Shown here: one piece after another, positions 31,670-40,933 of the stretch
Layout: each line of letters starts with the position of its first letter
Numbering within the stretch: position 1 is the stretch's first letter
DNA from: an uncultured Veillonella sp.
GTDB taxonomy: Bacteria; Bacillota; Negativicutes; Veillonellales; Veillonellaceae
DNA: 56,587 nucleotides
Assembly: GCA_902477915.1 (NCBI GenBank)
Contig: CABSJA010000007.1
Location: 1 to 56,587 of the forward strand
Direction of reading: 5' to 3'
Position numbers and translations under genes: made by a program
The notes under the pieces: generated by a model
Databases searched by the model: none
What the model was told of the DNA's origin: nothing
What the model saw: only the letters and a program-made list of their open reading frames with translations

Positions 31670-32535
31670 GATTGACACACTTCGTTATGTACCATTGGCA
31701 CATTAAAATCTGTACCAATAACAACTAAGCTATAGTCCGTGGACTCACTAGGGGATAGGGAACAGTAATGGGTACCGTATTGCAACTCATGAGGTCCTTC
31801 GGCGGTCGGTACAATCCCTTTAGCACGGAGTACTGTATCAGGCATACCTTCTAAGATGGTTTTCCATTGAACTAATGTGAGCGTACGCAAGTCTTTAAAG
31901 GTATGGCTCATAAATAGATGTTCGTCATGTAGAGAGTGGTCATCATGACAATGATAGAGACGTTTGATATAGTCTCGTAACGCAATGGTGCTCCATGCTT
32001 CTTCGTGAATTGGAGTATTTGGTGCTAACTCGTGAATCATACGTTTTGTAATGCTTGTTTGTTGGATATCTTCGGTATGGCTCAAGAAGATAGCGTCACT
32101 ATTTGTGATTTGATCTTTAAAGAAGAGGCCAAAGTTTTTGATAAACATAGGTGCTTGCATGGCATCTACGGTGGTTACCGATGCATGAACATAGGCGGAT
32201 TTTGCAATCTCTTTATCCTCGCATGTATGGATGATTTCGCTTAATTTGCTGACCCCTGATGGTTCAATATAGATGGTATCTACATCGTAATTTTGCAGAA
32301 TGTCGAGCAGTGCTTGTTGGAAATTTCCTTGCAAGCTACAGCAAATACAGCCAGATGTAACTTCACGAATGGTAGCCCCTGTTTTTGCAAGATTTGCTGC
32401 ATCGAGGCTGGTTTCACCAAAATCATTTTCTATAATTAAAATTTTATCTGTAGATTTATGTTCTTTTAGTATGTGTTGTAAAAATGTTGTTTTTCCAGAC
32501 CCTAGAAATCCGGATATGATAACAATAGGGATCAT
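31666..32535 (-). CDS. COG0523 (CobW-type) metal-trafficking GTPase
   Basis: The 289-residue G3E GTPase has P-loop GFLGSGKTT (9-17), END FGE-type switch (IENDFGETSLD), the metal motif GCICC (62-66) and IEPSGVSKL. The C-terminal part is short but includes HCHDDHSLHDEH, a histidine-rich stretch suited to Zn or another divalent metal. The ATG at 32535 follows AGGAGG. It leads a three-gene operon with the fusion permease and the DUF1980 protein. The likely role is insertion or supply of metal under limitation; which metal is unknown. Confidence 0.85.
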   Translation of the reverse strand: MIPIVIISGFLGSGKTTFLQHILKEHKSTDKILIIENDFGETSLDAANLAKTGATIREVTSGCICCSLQGNFQQALLDILQNYDVDTIYIEPSGVSKLSEIIHTCEDKEIAKSAYVHASVTTVDAMQAPMFIKNFGLFFKDQITNSDAIFLSHTEDIQQTSITKRMIHELAPNTPIHEEAWSTIALRDYIKRLYHCHDDHSLHDEHLFMSHTFKDLRTLTLVQWKTILEGMPDTVLRAKGIVPTAEGPHELQYGTHYCSLSPSESTDYSLVVIGTDFNVPMVHNEVCQS

Positions 32536-32960
32536 ACGTACCTCCTGAGTAATGTAAACACAGTATACACCTATAGGATAACACAGAAAATACACCCTAG
32601 GGTATATGCATAGTTATGAAAGTACTATTTTTCTTAAAATTCTCATTAAATATATTGGTTATATACCTTATATGAGTATAGTGACAGATGTATTTAATAT
32701 TCATAATTGATTGTGAAAAGTATTGTATATATCGATTTACATATATATGAAGAGATACTCCTCTATGAATAAATATTAATTTCAAATTTTGGGAGAAGAA
32801 TATAAAAAAATCCCTCCTATAGAAGACTCAGTCGAGGGAGAGTTGACTGAACTCCTTATAGGAGGGTGAGAAGAGAATTCGTTATATAAATCTCTAATTA
32901 GATTACCTTTAGTATACCAAATTATACATAAAGTATATAGTCAATATTACTATTTTATGT
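32536..32960. other. Divergent-free intergenic region with palindrome
   Basis: This 425-nt region separates two minus-strand units. It holds the RBS of the GTPase gene, a palindrome centred on ACCCTAGGGT (32594-32603) with CCTATAGG nearby, and a TATACT -10 candidate on the minus strand (complement of about 32568-32573). The pepD terminator is at 32812-32866. The small minus frame 32597-32785 has no ribosome site. The palindrome is a candidate metal-regulator operator. Confidence 0.45.
32801..32866 (-). terminator. Intrinsic terminator of pepD
   Basis: CCCTCCTATA (32812-32821) pairs with TATAGGAGGG (32857-32866), with an internal CAGTC/GACTG stem. On the minus strand it ends in AT7. Confidence 0.85.
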
Positions 32961-34409
32961 TTATTGTAACTTAGCTAATAAAGCTTTTAGATATACATAT
33001 ACATTTTCAACAGATGGTAAATGAACGCGTTCCATTGGTGTATGTGGACTTACGATAGTAGGACCAAAGCTGATCATTTGTGTATTTGGTAGTACACCTT
33101 TTAACAAGCCACATTCGAGACCGGCATGAATTGCGTTGACATTCGCTGGTGTATCAAACATTTCGTTATGTAAGGAAATAGCTTGCTCTTCAAGTTTTGA
33201 TCCTTTGTCATATTCCCATGCTGGATAGCCACCAGTGCGTTCTGCAGATACGCCAAGTGTTTTTGCAAGAAGAAGCATTTTCTTTGCTAAGAATTCAAGG
33301 CTGTTACTGTTAGAACTACGAATAGAGATGAGTACTTCAATAGTATGTTCATTTTCGCGTACGATTGCGATGTTGTCAGAAGTTTCTACAAGATTTGGGA
33401 TAGATTTGCTTACAGAATGAACACCATCTTGTGCAAGATAGATGTAAGTAATGAGGGCTTCTGTTGTATCATCCGCATAGACTACATCAGGTGTTGCGAC
33501 ATCTTCTACGACAAATTTAAGACCTGGATCTTGGATACCATACTCATGGAGATATTGTTTCTCTTGATATTCAATTAAAGTTTTGATGGCTTCTACATCT
33601 TCAGCGCGTACGGATAATGTAGCTACTGCTTTAGAAGGAATGGCATTATGTTTTACACCGCCTTCAAAGGATGCTAAGCATACAGGATATTGTTGTTGAA
33701 TGTCATAGAGCACGCGTGTTAATACTTGGTTAGCATTAGCACGTTGTTCGCAGATTTCGATACCAGAGTGGCCACCTTTAAGGCCTGTTACGGTAAAAGA
33801 TAATCCTGCATCATAACCAGGTTGGTTGTTTTCGCGCAATAATGGAATGTTTACGTGAACATGGCAACCGCCAGCACAGCTAACAGTAAAGTCGTGCTCT
33901 ACCTCTGTATCGAGGTTGAGTAAGTAATCGCCACTTACTTGGCCTTCTTTAATGGCGAAAGCGCCATCCATGCCAGTTTCTTCATTTGTGGTGAACAATA
34001 ATTGCATAGGTCCATGTTGTTGACTATCATCTTCGAGGATGGCAAGCATCATGGCACCACCCATACCGTTGTCCGCACCTAGTGTAGTGTGGTCTGCGTG
34101 CATCCATTCACCTTCGATGATATTTGCAATAGGATCCTTGGAGAAGTCATGATTGGAGTCATGATCTCGTACACAAACCATATCGATATGGCCTTGTAAG
34201 ATGATAGAAGGTCGGTTTTCATAACCTGGAGACGCTGGCTTTTTGATGACTACATTAAATTGATCGTCTTGATGAACCTCAAGCCCCAAGTTTTTAGCGA
34301 AGTTTACGATATAATCGCTGATGCCTTTTTCGTTTCCTGATTCACGAGGAATTTGGCTCATTTCTTTAAAGATTTCTAATACGCGTTTTGCTTGAACGAT
34401 TGATTCCAT
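32961..34409 (-). CDS. pepD: Aminoacyl-histidine dipeptidase (M20 family, PepD)
   Basis: The 482-residue zinc peptidase is of the length typical for PepD. Metal-binding and catalytic segments are GHIDMV (His, Asp), TLGADNGMGGAM (bridging Asp), TTNEETGMDGAF (catalytic Glu plus Zn Glu), LNLDTE (Asp) and HAGLECGLL (His). It hydrolyses Xaa-His dipeptides in the cytosol and supplies amino acids. The ATG at 34409 follows AAGGA; an upstream frame extension to 34430 has none. Confidence 0.93.
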   Translation of the reverse strand: MESIVQAKRVLEIFKEMSQIPRESGNEKGISDYIVNFAKNLGLEVHQDDQFNVVIKKPASPGYENRPSIILQGHIDMVCVRDHDSNHDFSKDPIANIIEGEWMHADHTTLGADNGMGGAMMLAILEDDSQQHGPMQLLFTTNEETGMDGAFAIKEGQVSGDYLLNLDTEVEHDFTVSCAGGCHVHVNIPLLRENNQPGYDAGLSFTVTGLKGGHSGIEICEQRANANQVLTRVLYDIQQQYPVCLASFEGGVKHNAIPSKAVATLSVRAEDVEAIKTLIEYQEKQYLHEYGIQDPGLKFVVEDVATPDVVYADDTTEALITYIYLAQDGVHSVSKSIPNLVETSDNIAIVRENEHTIEVLISIRSSNSNSLEFLAKKMLLLAKTLGVSAERTGGYPAWEYDKGSKLEEQAISLHNEMFDTPANVNAIHAGLECGLLKGVLPNTQMISFGPTIVSPHTPMERVHLPSVENVYVYLKALLAKLQ

Positions 34410-34727
34410 AATGGTTCCTTTCATTCTCATGTAAATAATAGATATATATGTTGATTGATTATACGGAATACTTAGTGTTTTTATTAGTATCTGAATTTGT
34501 AATACTAATAAAAGAGTTTATCCCAGTAATAACTTTCACCGACATATATATGAAATATATAAATAGTTAGTATATATATATAGTTATATCACAAGAATGA
34601 TTATTAGGATAGTTAATGAAATCTGTAATATATGTATGTACTGGCTATATAGGAATAATAATGTATAATGAGGATATACGATTAACGATTGATTAAATCC
34701 ATTAGATTTTAGAAGGTTGGTGAACCG
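34410..34727. other. Divergent intergenic region, pepD/pncB
   Basis: An AT-rich stretch of 318 nt. A TATAAT at 34664-34669 is a possible pncB -10 without a clear -35, and a GTGAAAGT match (complement of about 34534-34541) is present. No gene or terminator is seen. Confidence 0.4.
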
Positions 34728-36179
34728 ATGCAACACGACAGTCGCAATATTAGTATGCTCATGGATTTTTATGAGATGACCATGGCACACGGCTATTTTA
34801 CACAACATGAAAATACGGATCGCGTCGCTTTTGATGTGTTCTTTAGACGCAATCCAGATAAGGGTGGCTTTGCCATTTTTGGTGGTCTTGAACAAATCGT
34901 TGAGTATATTTTAAATCTACACTTTGATGAAAGTGATATCGATTTTTTACGGAATCAAGGGATCTTTAGTGAGGAATTTCTAAACTATCTTAAAGATTTC
35001 TCCTTTACTGGTGATGTATATGCGTTCCCAGAAGGTTCTATTATTTATCCAAACGAACCAGTTATAACCATCGTAGCCCCTCTCATAGACGCACAAATCG
35101 TAGAAACTGCAGTGCTAACTATGATGAACCATCAGTCCCTTATCGCTACAAAGGCTAATCGCATCGTTCGTGCTGCGGATGGGCGTGTAGTAGCCGACTT
35201 TGGAGCTCGTCGAGCTCATAATGTGGATGCCGCTGTATATGGTGCGAGAGCAGCCTACATTGGTGGGGTACAGTCTACGGCAACTGTTTTAGCGGGCCAA
35301 CAATTTGGTATTCCTGTGAGTGGTACCATGGCTCATAGTTGGGTTATGTATCATGATTCTGAATACGAAGCTTTCAAAGCTTATGCTGAAGTGTATCCGG
35401 ACGGGGCTGTATTCCTTGTTGATACCTATGATGTATTAAACTCTGGGGTTCCTAATGCTATTAAAGTAGCTAAAGAGGTATTGGAACCTATGGGAAAACG
35501 CTTAAAAGGTATCCGCCTTGATTCCGGTGACCTTGCTTACTTAGCAAAAAAAGCGCGTCGTATGCTTGATAAGGCAGGCTTAGAAGATTGCAAAATTATG
35601 GCTTCCAATAGTCTTGATGAATATACAATAACCTCTTTGTTGGGACAGGGTGGTCCCATTGATATCTTTGGTGTAGGTGAAAGACTAATTACCTCTAAGA
35701 GCGATCCTGTATTTGGCGCCGTATACAAGATTGCTGGTGTTGAAAAGAATGGTGTGTGGGAGCCTCGCATCAAGATTTCTGAATCTGTTGAAAAGATTAC
35801 GAATCCAGGCTTTAAAAAGGTGTATCGCGTTTACAATGATAAAGGGCGTGCCATTGCAGATTTATTAACATTGTTAGAAGAGGTGCCAGATACGACAGAA
35901 CCATATCGTTATATCGATCCAGAACAACCATGGCGTGAATTGTACTTTGAAAATTGCACCTTTAAAGAGATGAAACAACTCATTATTAAAGATGGCAAGC
36001 TTATCGTAAAATTGCCGACATTAGAAGAGCTTCGTCAATACGTTAAAGACCAACTAGACCGCGAAATTTGGTTAGAAGAACAGCGCTTTGAAAATCCACA
36101 TCGTCATTACCTTGATATGAGTCCAGGATACTATCAAATGAAAATGGATTTATTAAATCGTATTTTCCGGAAGAAATAG
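34728..36179 (+). CDS. pncB: Nicotinate phosphoribosyltransferase
   Basis: The 483-residue enzyme makes nicotinate mononucleotide from nicotinate and PRPP, the first Preiss-Handler step. Family segments are DFYEMTMAHGYF near the N-terminus, FFRRNPDKGGFAIFGGLEQ, SGTMAHSWVM, RLDSGDLAYLAKKAR and NSLDEYTI, containing the active-site His and phosphoribosyl-binding loop. The length of about 480 residues matches the Gram-positive-type enzyme. It is followed after 8 nt by nadE, forming a two-gene NAD salvage operon. Confidence 0.95.
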   Translation: MQHDSRNISMLMDFYEMTMAHGYFTQHENTDRVAFDVFFRRNPDKGGFAIFGGLEQIVEYILNLHFDESDIDFLRNQGIFSEEFLNYLKDFSFTGDVYAFPEGSIIYPNEPVITIVAPLIDAQIVETAVLTMMNHQSLIATKANRIVRAADGRVVADFGARRAHNVDAAVYGARAAYIGGVQSTATVLAGQQFGIPVSGTMAHSWVMYHDSEYEAFKAYAEVYPDGAVFLVDTYDVLNSGVPNAIKVAKEVLEPMGKRLKGIRLDSGDLAYLAKKARRMLDKAGLEDCKIMASNSLDEYTITSLLGQGGPIDIFGVGERLITSKSDPVFGAVYKIAGVEKNGVWEPRIKISESVEKITNPGFKKVYRVYNDKGRAIADLLTLLEEVPDTTEPYRYIDPEQPWRELYFENCTFKEMKQLIIKDGKLIVKLPTLEELRQYVKDQLDREIWLEEQRFENPHRHYLDMSPGYYQMKMDLLNRIFRKK

Positions 36180-36187
36180 GAGGGCTT

Positions 36188-36955
36188 ATGTTAGACAATC
36201 CAGAAGTAACAAAAGAGGCTCTCGTTCAATGGATTCGAGATTACTTTAGTCAAAATGGACCTAGCTGTAGCGCCGTAGTAGGTATTTCAGGTGGTAAGGA
36301 TTCCACAATCGTAGCTGCTTTATGTAAAGAAGCGCTTGGGGCAGAACGCGTAGTAGGTGTTCTTATGCCGAATGGAATTCAGTCTGATATCGATGATGCC
36401 AAGGCTGTAGTGGCACATTTGGGGATTCCACATATCATAGTGAATATTGGAACTGCCTATGAAGCTTTGACGAACGCTATCATTCAAGGTGAAGGTTATA
36501 AAGCAGTTACTGGTAGAACTGATATATCCAAGGATGCAGGAATTAATACACCACCGCGTCTTCGCATGACAACGCTATATGCAGTAGGACAAAATTTGCC
36601 AAATGGGGCACGCATAGCTAATACATGTAATGGATCTGAAGATTATGTCGGGTATTCTACAAAATATGGCGATAGTGCTGGAGATTTTAGTCCTCTTGCC
36701 AATCTTGTCGTAGAAGAGGTACGCCAAATAGGTCGATTACTTGATATTCCAAAATATCTTGTAGATAAGACGCCTAGTGATGGACTCAGCGGTCTATCTG
36801 ATGAGGATAAATTAGGATTTACCTATGCTGTATTAGATCGATATATTAGAACTGGAGAGATAGAAAATCCTGAAACGAAAGAACGTATTGATTATTTAAA
36901 TCGTATTAATAAGCATAAATTAGAATTGATGCCGTCCTTTCACCCACAATGTTGA
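36188..36955 (+). CDS. nadE: Ammonia-dependent NAD synthetase
   Basis: The 255-residue enzyme converts nicotinate adenine dinucleotide to NAD. The ATP-binding P-loop SGGKDS is at residues 34-39. Other family parts are PPRLRMTTLY, NGSEDYVGYSTKYGDSAGDF and KTPSDGLSGLSDEDKLGF. There is no glutaminase domain, so free ammonia is the donor. AGGAGGG precedes the ATG; it is paired with pncB. Confidence 0.95.
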   Translation: MLDNPEVTKEALVQWIRDYFSQNGPSCSAVVGISGGKDSTIVAALCKEALGAERVVGVLMPNGIQSDIDDAKAVVAHLGIPHIIVNIGTAYEALTNAIIQGEGYKAVTGRTDISKDAGINTPPRLRMTTLYAVGQNLPNGARIANTCNGSEDYVGYSTKYGDSAGDFSPLANLVVEEVRQIGRLLDIPKYLVDKTPSDGLSGLSDEDKLGFTYAVLDRYIRTGEIENPETKERIDYLNRINKHKLELMPSFHPQC

Positions 36956-37044
36956 GAGAGGACTTGTTTTTACTAGTCTAATTCATGCTAATGTTGATTA
37001 ACAAAAGATTTACTATTTCTTATGTATTTTATGATGGAGGTAAT

Positions 37045-38022
37045 ATGGAGACAAAAATTGCGTTGATTGGTACGGGTGGTACAATTGCTGGACAAGGCGC
37101 ATCCGATACAGATTTGACGGGCTATACTGCAGGTGTACTAGGCCTCGATGAAATTTTAGACTCCGTACCAGGCACAGAACCATATGGTCCATATACATAT
37201 ACTCAGTTTAGTAATATTGAAAGTTCCGATATTACTGTCCGGCATTGGTTGGATTTATCTAAGTTAGTGCAAGAATTAGTAAATCAAGAGGATATAGGCG
37301 GTGTTGTTATTACTCATGGAACAGATAGCATGGAGGAGACAGCTTATTTTCTTAATCTTACTGTTCATACAGATAAACCTATCGTTATTACTGGCTCGAT
37401 GAGACCTGCTGGGGCAATCAGTGCAGATGGTCCTATTAATTTATTACAAGCGATTCAAGTGGCGAGAACGCCTAAGTCTGTAGGTAAAGGTGTACTTGTT
37501 GTTCTAAATGGCTATATTGATGGAGCACGCGATGTTTCTAAGCGGAATACAACGAATGTAGCAACCTTCGATAGTCCATTAGTAGGTCATCTTGGCATTG
37601 TACAAGAGGGAGTGGCTCATTATTATAAAGCATCTACTCGTCGTCATACGAAAGAATCTATCTTTGATGTACATGACTTAAAGGAATTGCCTCGTGTAGT
37701 CATTTTGACTTGCTATGGTGGTATGGATGACATGGTACCGATGAGTGTAGTGGCGACTAATCCTGATGGGCTCATCTTGACGGGGTTAGGGCATGGTACA
37801 ATTCCTCAAAATGTACGTCAAATAACACAAAATACAGTATTCCCAACTGTACGCGCCTCTCGTACAGGGAGTGGCATGGTGTCTGCCGTACCACAAGATG
37901 CACTAGCAGGCTATCTCGTAAGTGATACATTGAGTCCACAAAAAGCTCGCATCCTATTGATGCTTGGTCTTACAAAAACTAAAAACCTTAAAAAGTTACA
38001 ACAGTTCTTCTATGAATATTAA
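37045..38022 (+). CDS. ansA: L-asparaginase
   Basis: The 325-residue asparaginase/glutaminase-fold enzyme hydrolyses asparagine to aspartate and ammonia. The first catalytic Thr is in GTGGTIAGQG near the N-terminus, the second set in THGTDSMEETAYFL. No signal peptide is present, which argues for a cytosolic enzyme. The ATG at 37045 follows GGAGG; the open frame extends upstream without a ribosome site. Ammonia released here could serve the ammonia-dependent NadE encoded just upstream (inference). Confidence 0.9.
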   Translation: METKIALIGTGGTIAGQGASDTDLTGYTAGVLGLDEILDSVPGTEPYGPYTYTQFSNIESSDITVRHWLDLSKLVQELVNQEDIGGVVITHGTDSMEETAYFLNLTVHTDKPIVITGSMRPAGAISADGPINLLQAIQVARTPKSVGKGVLVVLNGYIDGARDVSKRNTTNVATFDSPLVGHLGIVQEGVAHYYKASTRRHTKESIFDVHDLKELPRVVILTCYGGMDDMVPMSVVATNPDGLILTGLGHGTIPQNVRQITQNTVFPTVRASRTGSGMVSAVPQDALAGYLVSDTLSPQKARILLMLGLTKTKNLKKLQQFFYEY

Positions 38023-38029
38023 TTAGAAA

Positions 38030-38063
38030 ATAAAAAAAGATTTGAGAAAAACTCTCAAATCTT
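38030..38063 (-). terminator. Terminator for the minus-strand cbiZ transcript
   Basis: AAGATTTGAGA (38037-38047) pairs with TCTCAAATCTT (38053-38063). Only the minus strand has a T run (T7). Confidence 0.75.
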
Positions 38064-38118
38064 AATTTGATATTCATTTTCAAGTATTATACTATGTGTA
38101 ACAGTTTTATATGCAATG

Positions 38119-38157
38119 AACCGCACATCCCGATCGCTTAGGATGTGCGGTTTTTTA
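38119..38157 (+). terminator. Terminator for the plus-strand ansA transcript
   Basis: ACCGCACATCC pairs with GGATGTGCGGT, followed on the plus strand by T6. It lies beyond the minus-strand terminator, so the two convergent transcripts should overlap by about 100 nt. Confidence 0.8.
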
Positions 38158-38931
38158 TTCGGCGCCAATAGCATTTTCTAAGGCCCGTTGTATACCTACA
38201 TAAACCGCTTTAGCCAATGTGTCTCCAAATAGGGAGAAGGAGCCGGCGTCCGTTAACACATCACCATTTGTATCTATGGTGAGAATGATACCGTCTGTGG
38301 ATGTTCCTGTAGCAGACGTCTTGCGTTCTTTTGTAATTGCTTCAGGAATATCTTCGTTGATAAATGGATAGAGGCGTACACTTTCAACACCCCAATCTTG
38401 GAGGGCTGCGGTTTTAGCCTCCGTAATTGTCATGATGGCTTTCACCATGGCGCTGTCAGTTAAGGCCTTATTCGTAAAGACTAGTATGTTGATTGTGCCA
38501 GGCGTCACAAACGCTCCGTCCCGTTCTTCATAGCAATACCCTGTGCCTGCACGATGGGCCGTTTTTTCATAGCCTGCAGTAACGATGGTCTCCACAATCG
38601 TATCGTGTTCCTCGACCTTGGCGTATGCGTGAAGGTTCATTGTAGCAGACGTAAGAAGCGCTGTACTAAAATGAACAGGTGTATCGATTTGCTCGAATTC
38701 TTGGGCTAAATAGTTGGCTACCGAGCCACCTGGTAAATCTTTTTCTGTTTCGATTTGGTATGTTAATTGTTGATTTCGTACGGCTAACGTATGGTGATAC
38801 CCACCATTGAGTTGACCACTAGATAAGGCATAATGGATGTCGTCAAAGTGTACTGTAACGGAATTTAATTCTTTCGTTACATGACCTCCTGTTGCAAGCT
38901 CTTGTGGTGCTTCATATGGATTGTTAAACAT
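38155..38931 (-). CDS. cbiZ: Adenosylcobinamide amidohydrolase
   Basis: The 258-residue CbiZ enzyme removes the aminopropanol group from adenosylcobinamide to give adenosylcobyric acid for cobamide salvage. Family features are PGTINILVFTNKALTDSAMV, ITEAKTAALQDWGVES and ATGTSTDGIILT, which contain the conserved acidic and Ser/Thr residues. AGGGAGAC precedes the ATG. It is a single gene here; other B12 genes must lie elsewhere. Confidence 0.85.
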   Translation of the reverse strand: MFNNPYEAPQELATGGHVTKELNSVTVHFDDIHYALSSGQLNGGYHHTLAVRNQQLTYQIETEKDLPGGSVANYLAQEFEQIDTPVHFSTALLTSATMNLHAYAKVEEHDTIVETIVTAGYEKTAHRAGTGYCYEERDGAFVTPGTINILVFTNKALTDSAMVKAIMTITEAKTAALQDWGVESVRLYPFINEDIPEAITKERKTSATGTSTDGIILTIDTNGDVLTDAGSFSLFGDTLAKAVYVGIQRALENAIGAE

Positions 38932-39095
38932 ATAAGTCTCCCTAGATTTAGATTGTTATATATGTAATATAACGATATAATAACTTTACTATATCGTGTA
39001 AAATATATTTATTAAATTATAGCATATATGTTTATGATGACCATATTAATAGATGTGCTCAATTATTTATAAAGTTATATTATTGGAGGTTTAAT

Positions 39096-40025
39096 ATGGG
39101 CAATATTTTTTATTCTGCATCAGAAATATTGTTTAAAGATGCTAATGTATTGATTCAACTTCGAGATTGGTTCTTTTCTCAAGCGGGCAATATATTATTA
39201 GCTCTTATTATATTTTGGGTAGGTCGTTATGCTATTAAATGGGTGAAAACCTTTGCTGTCCGTATTATGACTAAGGCCTCTTATGACTCTGCTGCAATGA
39301 GCTTTATTACGCAGATCATCAATTATGCATTGCTAGTGGGTCTAATATTGATTTGCTTAAATCAAATTGGTGTTCCTACTACATCCTTTGTAGCTGCCTT
39401 TGGTGCCTTTGGTTTAGGTATTGGTTTGGCCTTACAAAACAACTTATCTAACTTGGCATCAGGCTTATTAATTCTTATATTTAAGCCTTTTAGAGCAGGT
39501 CATGTTATTCAAGTTGGAGATACTGTAGGTAGTGTTAAGTCTATTCAATTTATGTATACTATTATCACTACTAAAGATCAAAGAAATGTGTATATACCAA
39601 ACTCTATCCTTACCTCCCAAGCCATAACTAATATTGCTTATACTCATGAAAGGGTTATCCCGTTCGTCTTTGATATTGGTTATAACAATAATCATCATGA
39701 AGCAATTAAAATCTTAAAAAATATTTTTGCTGCTGATAAACGTGTACTCAATCCTAAAAACATGGAAATTGGTATTTCTGAATTTGGTGATAACTCTGTA
39801 CGCATTGCTGCCTATGCACGCGTTAAGTCGAAAGACTTCTTAGATGTGCAATATGGAATTATGTCTGATGTAAAAGATGCGTTCGATAAATATGGTATCG
39901 ACATTCCATATCCTCAACGTGTTGTATATCTTCAAAATGTAGATAACTCTACTGGTGAAATTAAGGGAACTAAGAAAAAGGCAAGTGGAACGGATGTTGC
40001 CATTGATGATAACCCTGAAAGTTAA
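39096..40025 (+). CDS. mscS: Small-conductance mechanosensitive channel (MscS)
   Basis: The 309-residue channel has an N-terminal region, three membrane spans (about 30-50, 68-90, 95-120) and a cytosolic beta/alpha cage. The pore helix AFGAFGLGIGLALQNNLSNL has the Ala/Gly packing pattern of MscS TM3, followed by LILIFKPFRAGHVIQVGDTVG of the beta domain. The extra C-terminal tail (GEIKGTKKKASGTD) is polar. GGAGG precedes the ATG. It relieves osmotic pressure. Confidence 0.93.
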   Translation: MGNIFYSASEILFKDANVLIQLRDWFFSQAGNILLALIIFWVGRYAIKWVKTFAVRIMTKASYDSAAMSFITQIINYALLVGLILICLNQIGVPTTSFVAAFGAFGLGIGLALQNNLSNLASGLLILIFKPFRAGHVIQVGDTVGSVKSIQFMYTIITTKDQRNVYIPNSILTSQAITNIAYTHERVIPFVFDIGYNNNHHEAIKILKNIFAADKRVLNPKNMEIGISEFGDNSVRIAAYARVKSKDFLDVQYGIMSDVKDAFDKYGIDIPYPQRVVYLQNVDNSTGEIKGTKKKASGTDVAIDDNPES

Positions 40026-40049
40026 TATGTGATACAGAAAGTGAGATAT

Positions 40050-40907
40050 ATGATATCTTTAACAACTAATGTTTGTATAGTTTGGAAACGACTTATTTTG
40101 ATGATAGCCTGTATAGGCGCTATTATTTTCGGTACTAGTGTTTCTCATGCGGCGTATATTGCGCCGCCATCTACGATAGGTGAGGCTGTTGTTCTCATTG
40201 ATGCGGATACAAAAGAAATCCTATTTGCAAAGAATCCTGATAAGTGGATGCATCCTGCGAGTACTACGAAAATGGTTACCTTGTTAACAGCTCTAGAACT
40301 CAAAGGTACACAACTTGATGAACTGGCGACTATTAGTAGTTATGCCACTAGTATGGAGGAATCCAATCTGGGGGTTCGTGTTGGTGATCAAATTACCTTG
40401 GAAGGCGTTCTTGAAGGCATGATGGTTGCCAGCGGTAATGATGCGGCCGTTGTAGTAGCAGAAAATGTAAGTGGTTCTGTACAGAACTTTGCAAAGGACA
40501 TGAATCGCGTTGCTGCAAAAGCAGGGGCAAAAAATAGTGTATTTTTAAATCCTCATGGTTTGACACAAATGGGCCATCACTCTACGGCTCGTGACTTGGC
40601 GATGATTGCAGCGTATGGTATGAAATACCAAATGTTCCGCGATAAAGTAGCCAATGATTATTATAAGGTGCCTTATCAAAACCGTACGCCAGAAACAATT
40701 CGCACTACAAACCATTTCATTCGCAACAAATATCCCGGTGCCAATGGTTTAAAAACTGGCTTTACGAATGCTGCAGGAGAATGCTTGATTGCATCGGCTA
40801 CCCGTAATGGTCATACTATGATTGTGGTCATGCTTAACGATGATAACCGTTGGGATGAAGCAGTACAATTCCTTGATTACGGCTTTAAACTTCGTGGAGT
40901 TATTTAG
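40050..40907 (+). CDS. Serine-type D-Ala-D-Ala carboxypeptidase (DacF-type PBP)
   Basis: The 285-residue S11-family penicillin-binding protein has a signal peptide (to about SHA, residue 34), SxxK motif S71-T-T-K74 in PASTTKM, SGN in VASGNDAAVVVAE and KTG in GLKTGFTNAAG. There is no C-terminal amphipathic anchor domain, so it is shorter than DacA. The ATG at 40050 is preferred over the GTG at 40029 because of the AAAGTGAG site. It trims peptidoglycan stem peptides in the periplasm. It may share a transcript with mscS, 24 nt upstream. Confidence 0.9.
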   Translation: MISLTTNVCIVWKRLILMIACIGAIIFGTSVSHAAYIAPPSTIGEAVVLIDADTKEILFAKNPDKWMHPASTTKMVTLLTALELKGTQLDELATISSYATSMEESNLGVRVGDQITLEGVLEGMMVASGNDAAVVVAENVSGSVQNFAKDMNRVAAKAGAKNSVFLNPHGLTQMGHHSTARDLAMIAAYGMKYQMFRDKVANDYYKVPYQNRTPETIRTTNHFIRNKYPGANGLKTGFTNAAGECLIASATRNGHTMIVVMLNDDNRWDEAVQFLDYGFKLRGVI

Positions 40908-40933
40908 GGGAACTATTGTGTAATGGGGGATAT

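Noticed and set aside
32597..32785. 62-residue minus-strand frame upstream of the GTPase operon
   Set aside because: AT-rich intergenic sequence, no ribosome site and hydrophobic-random composition.
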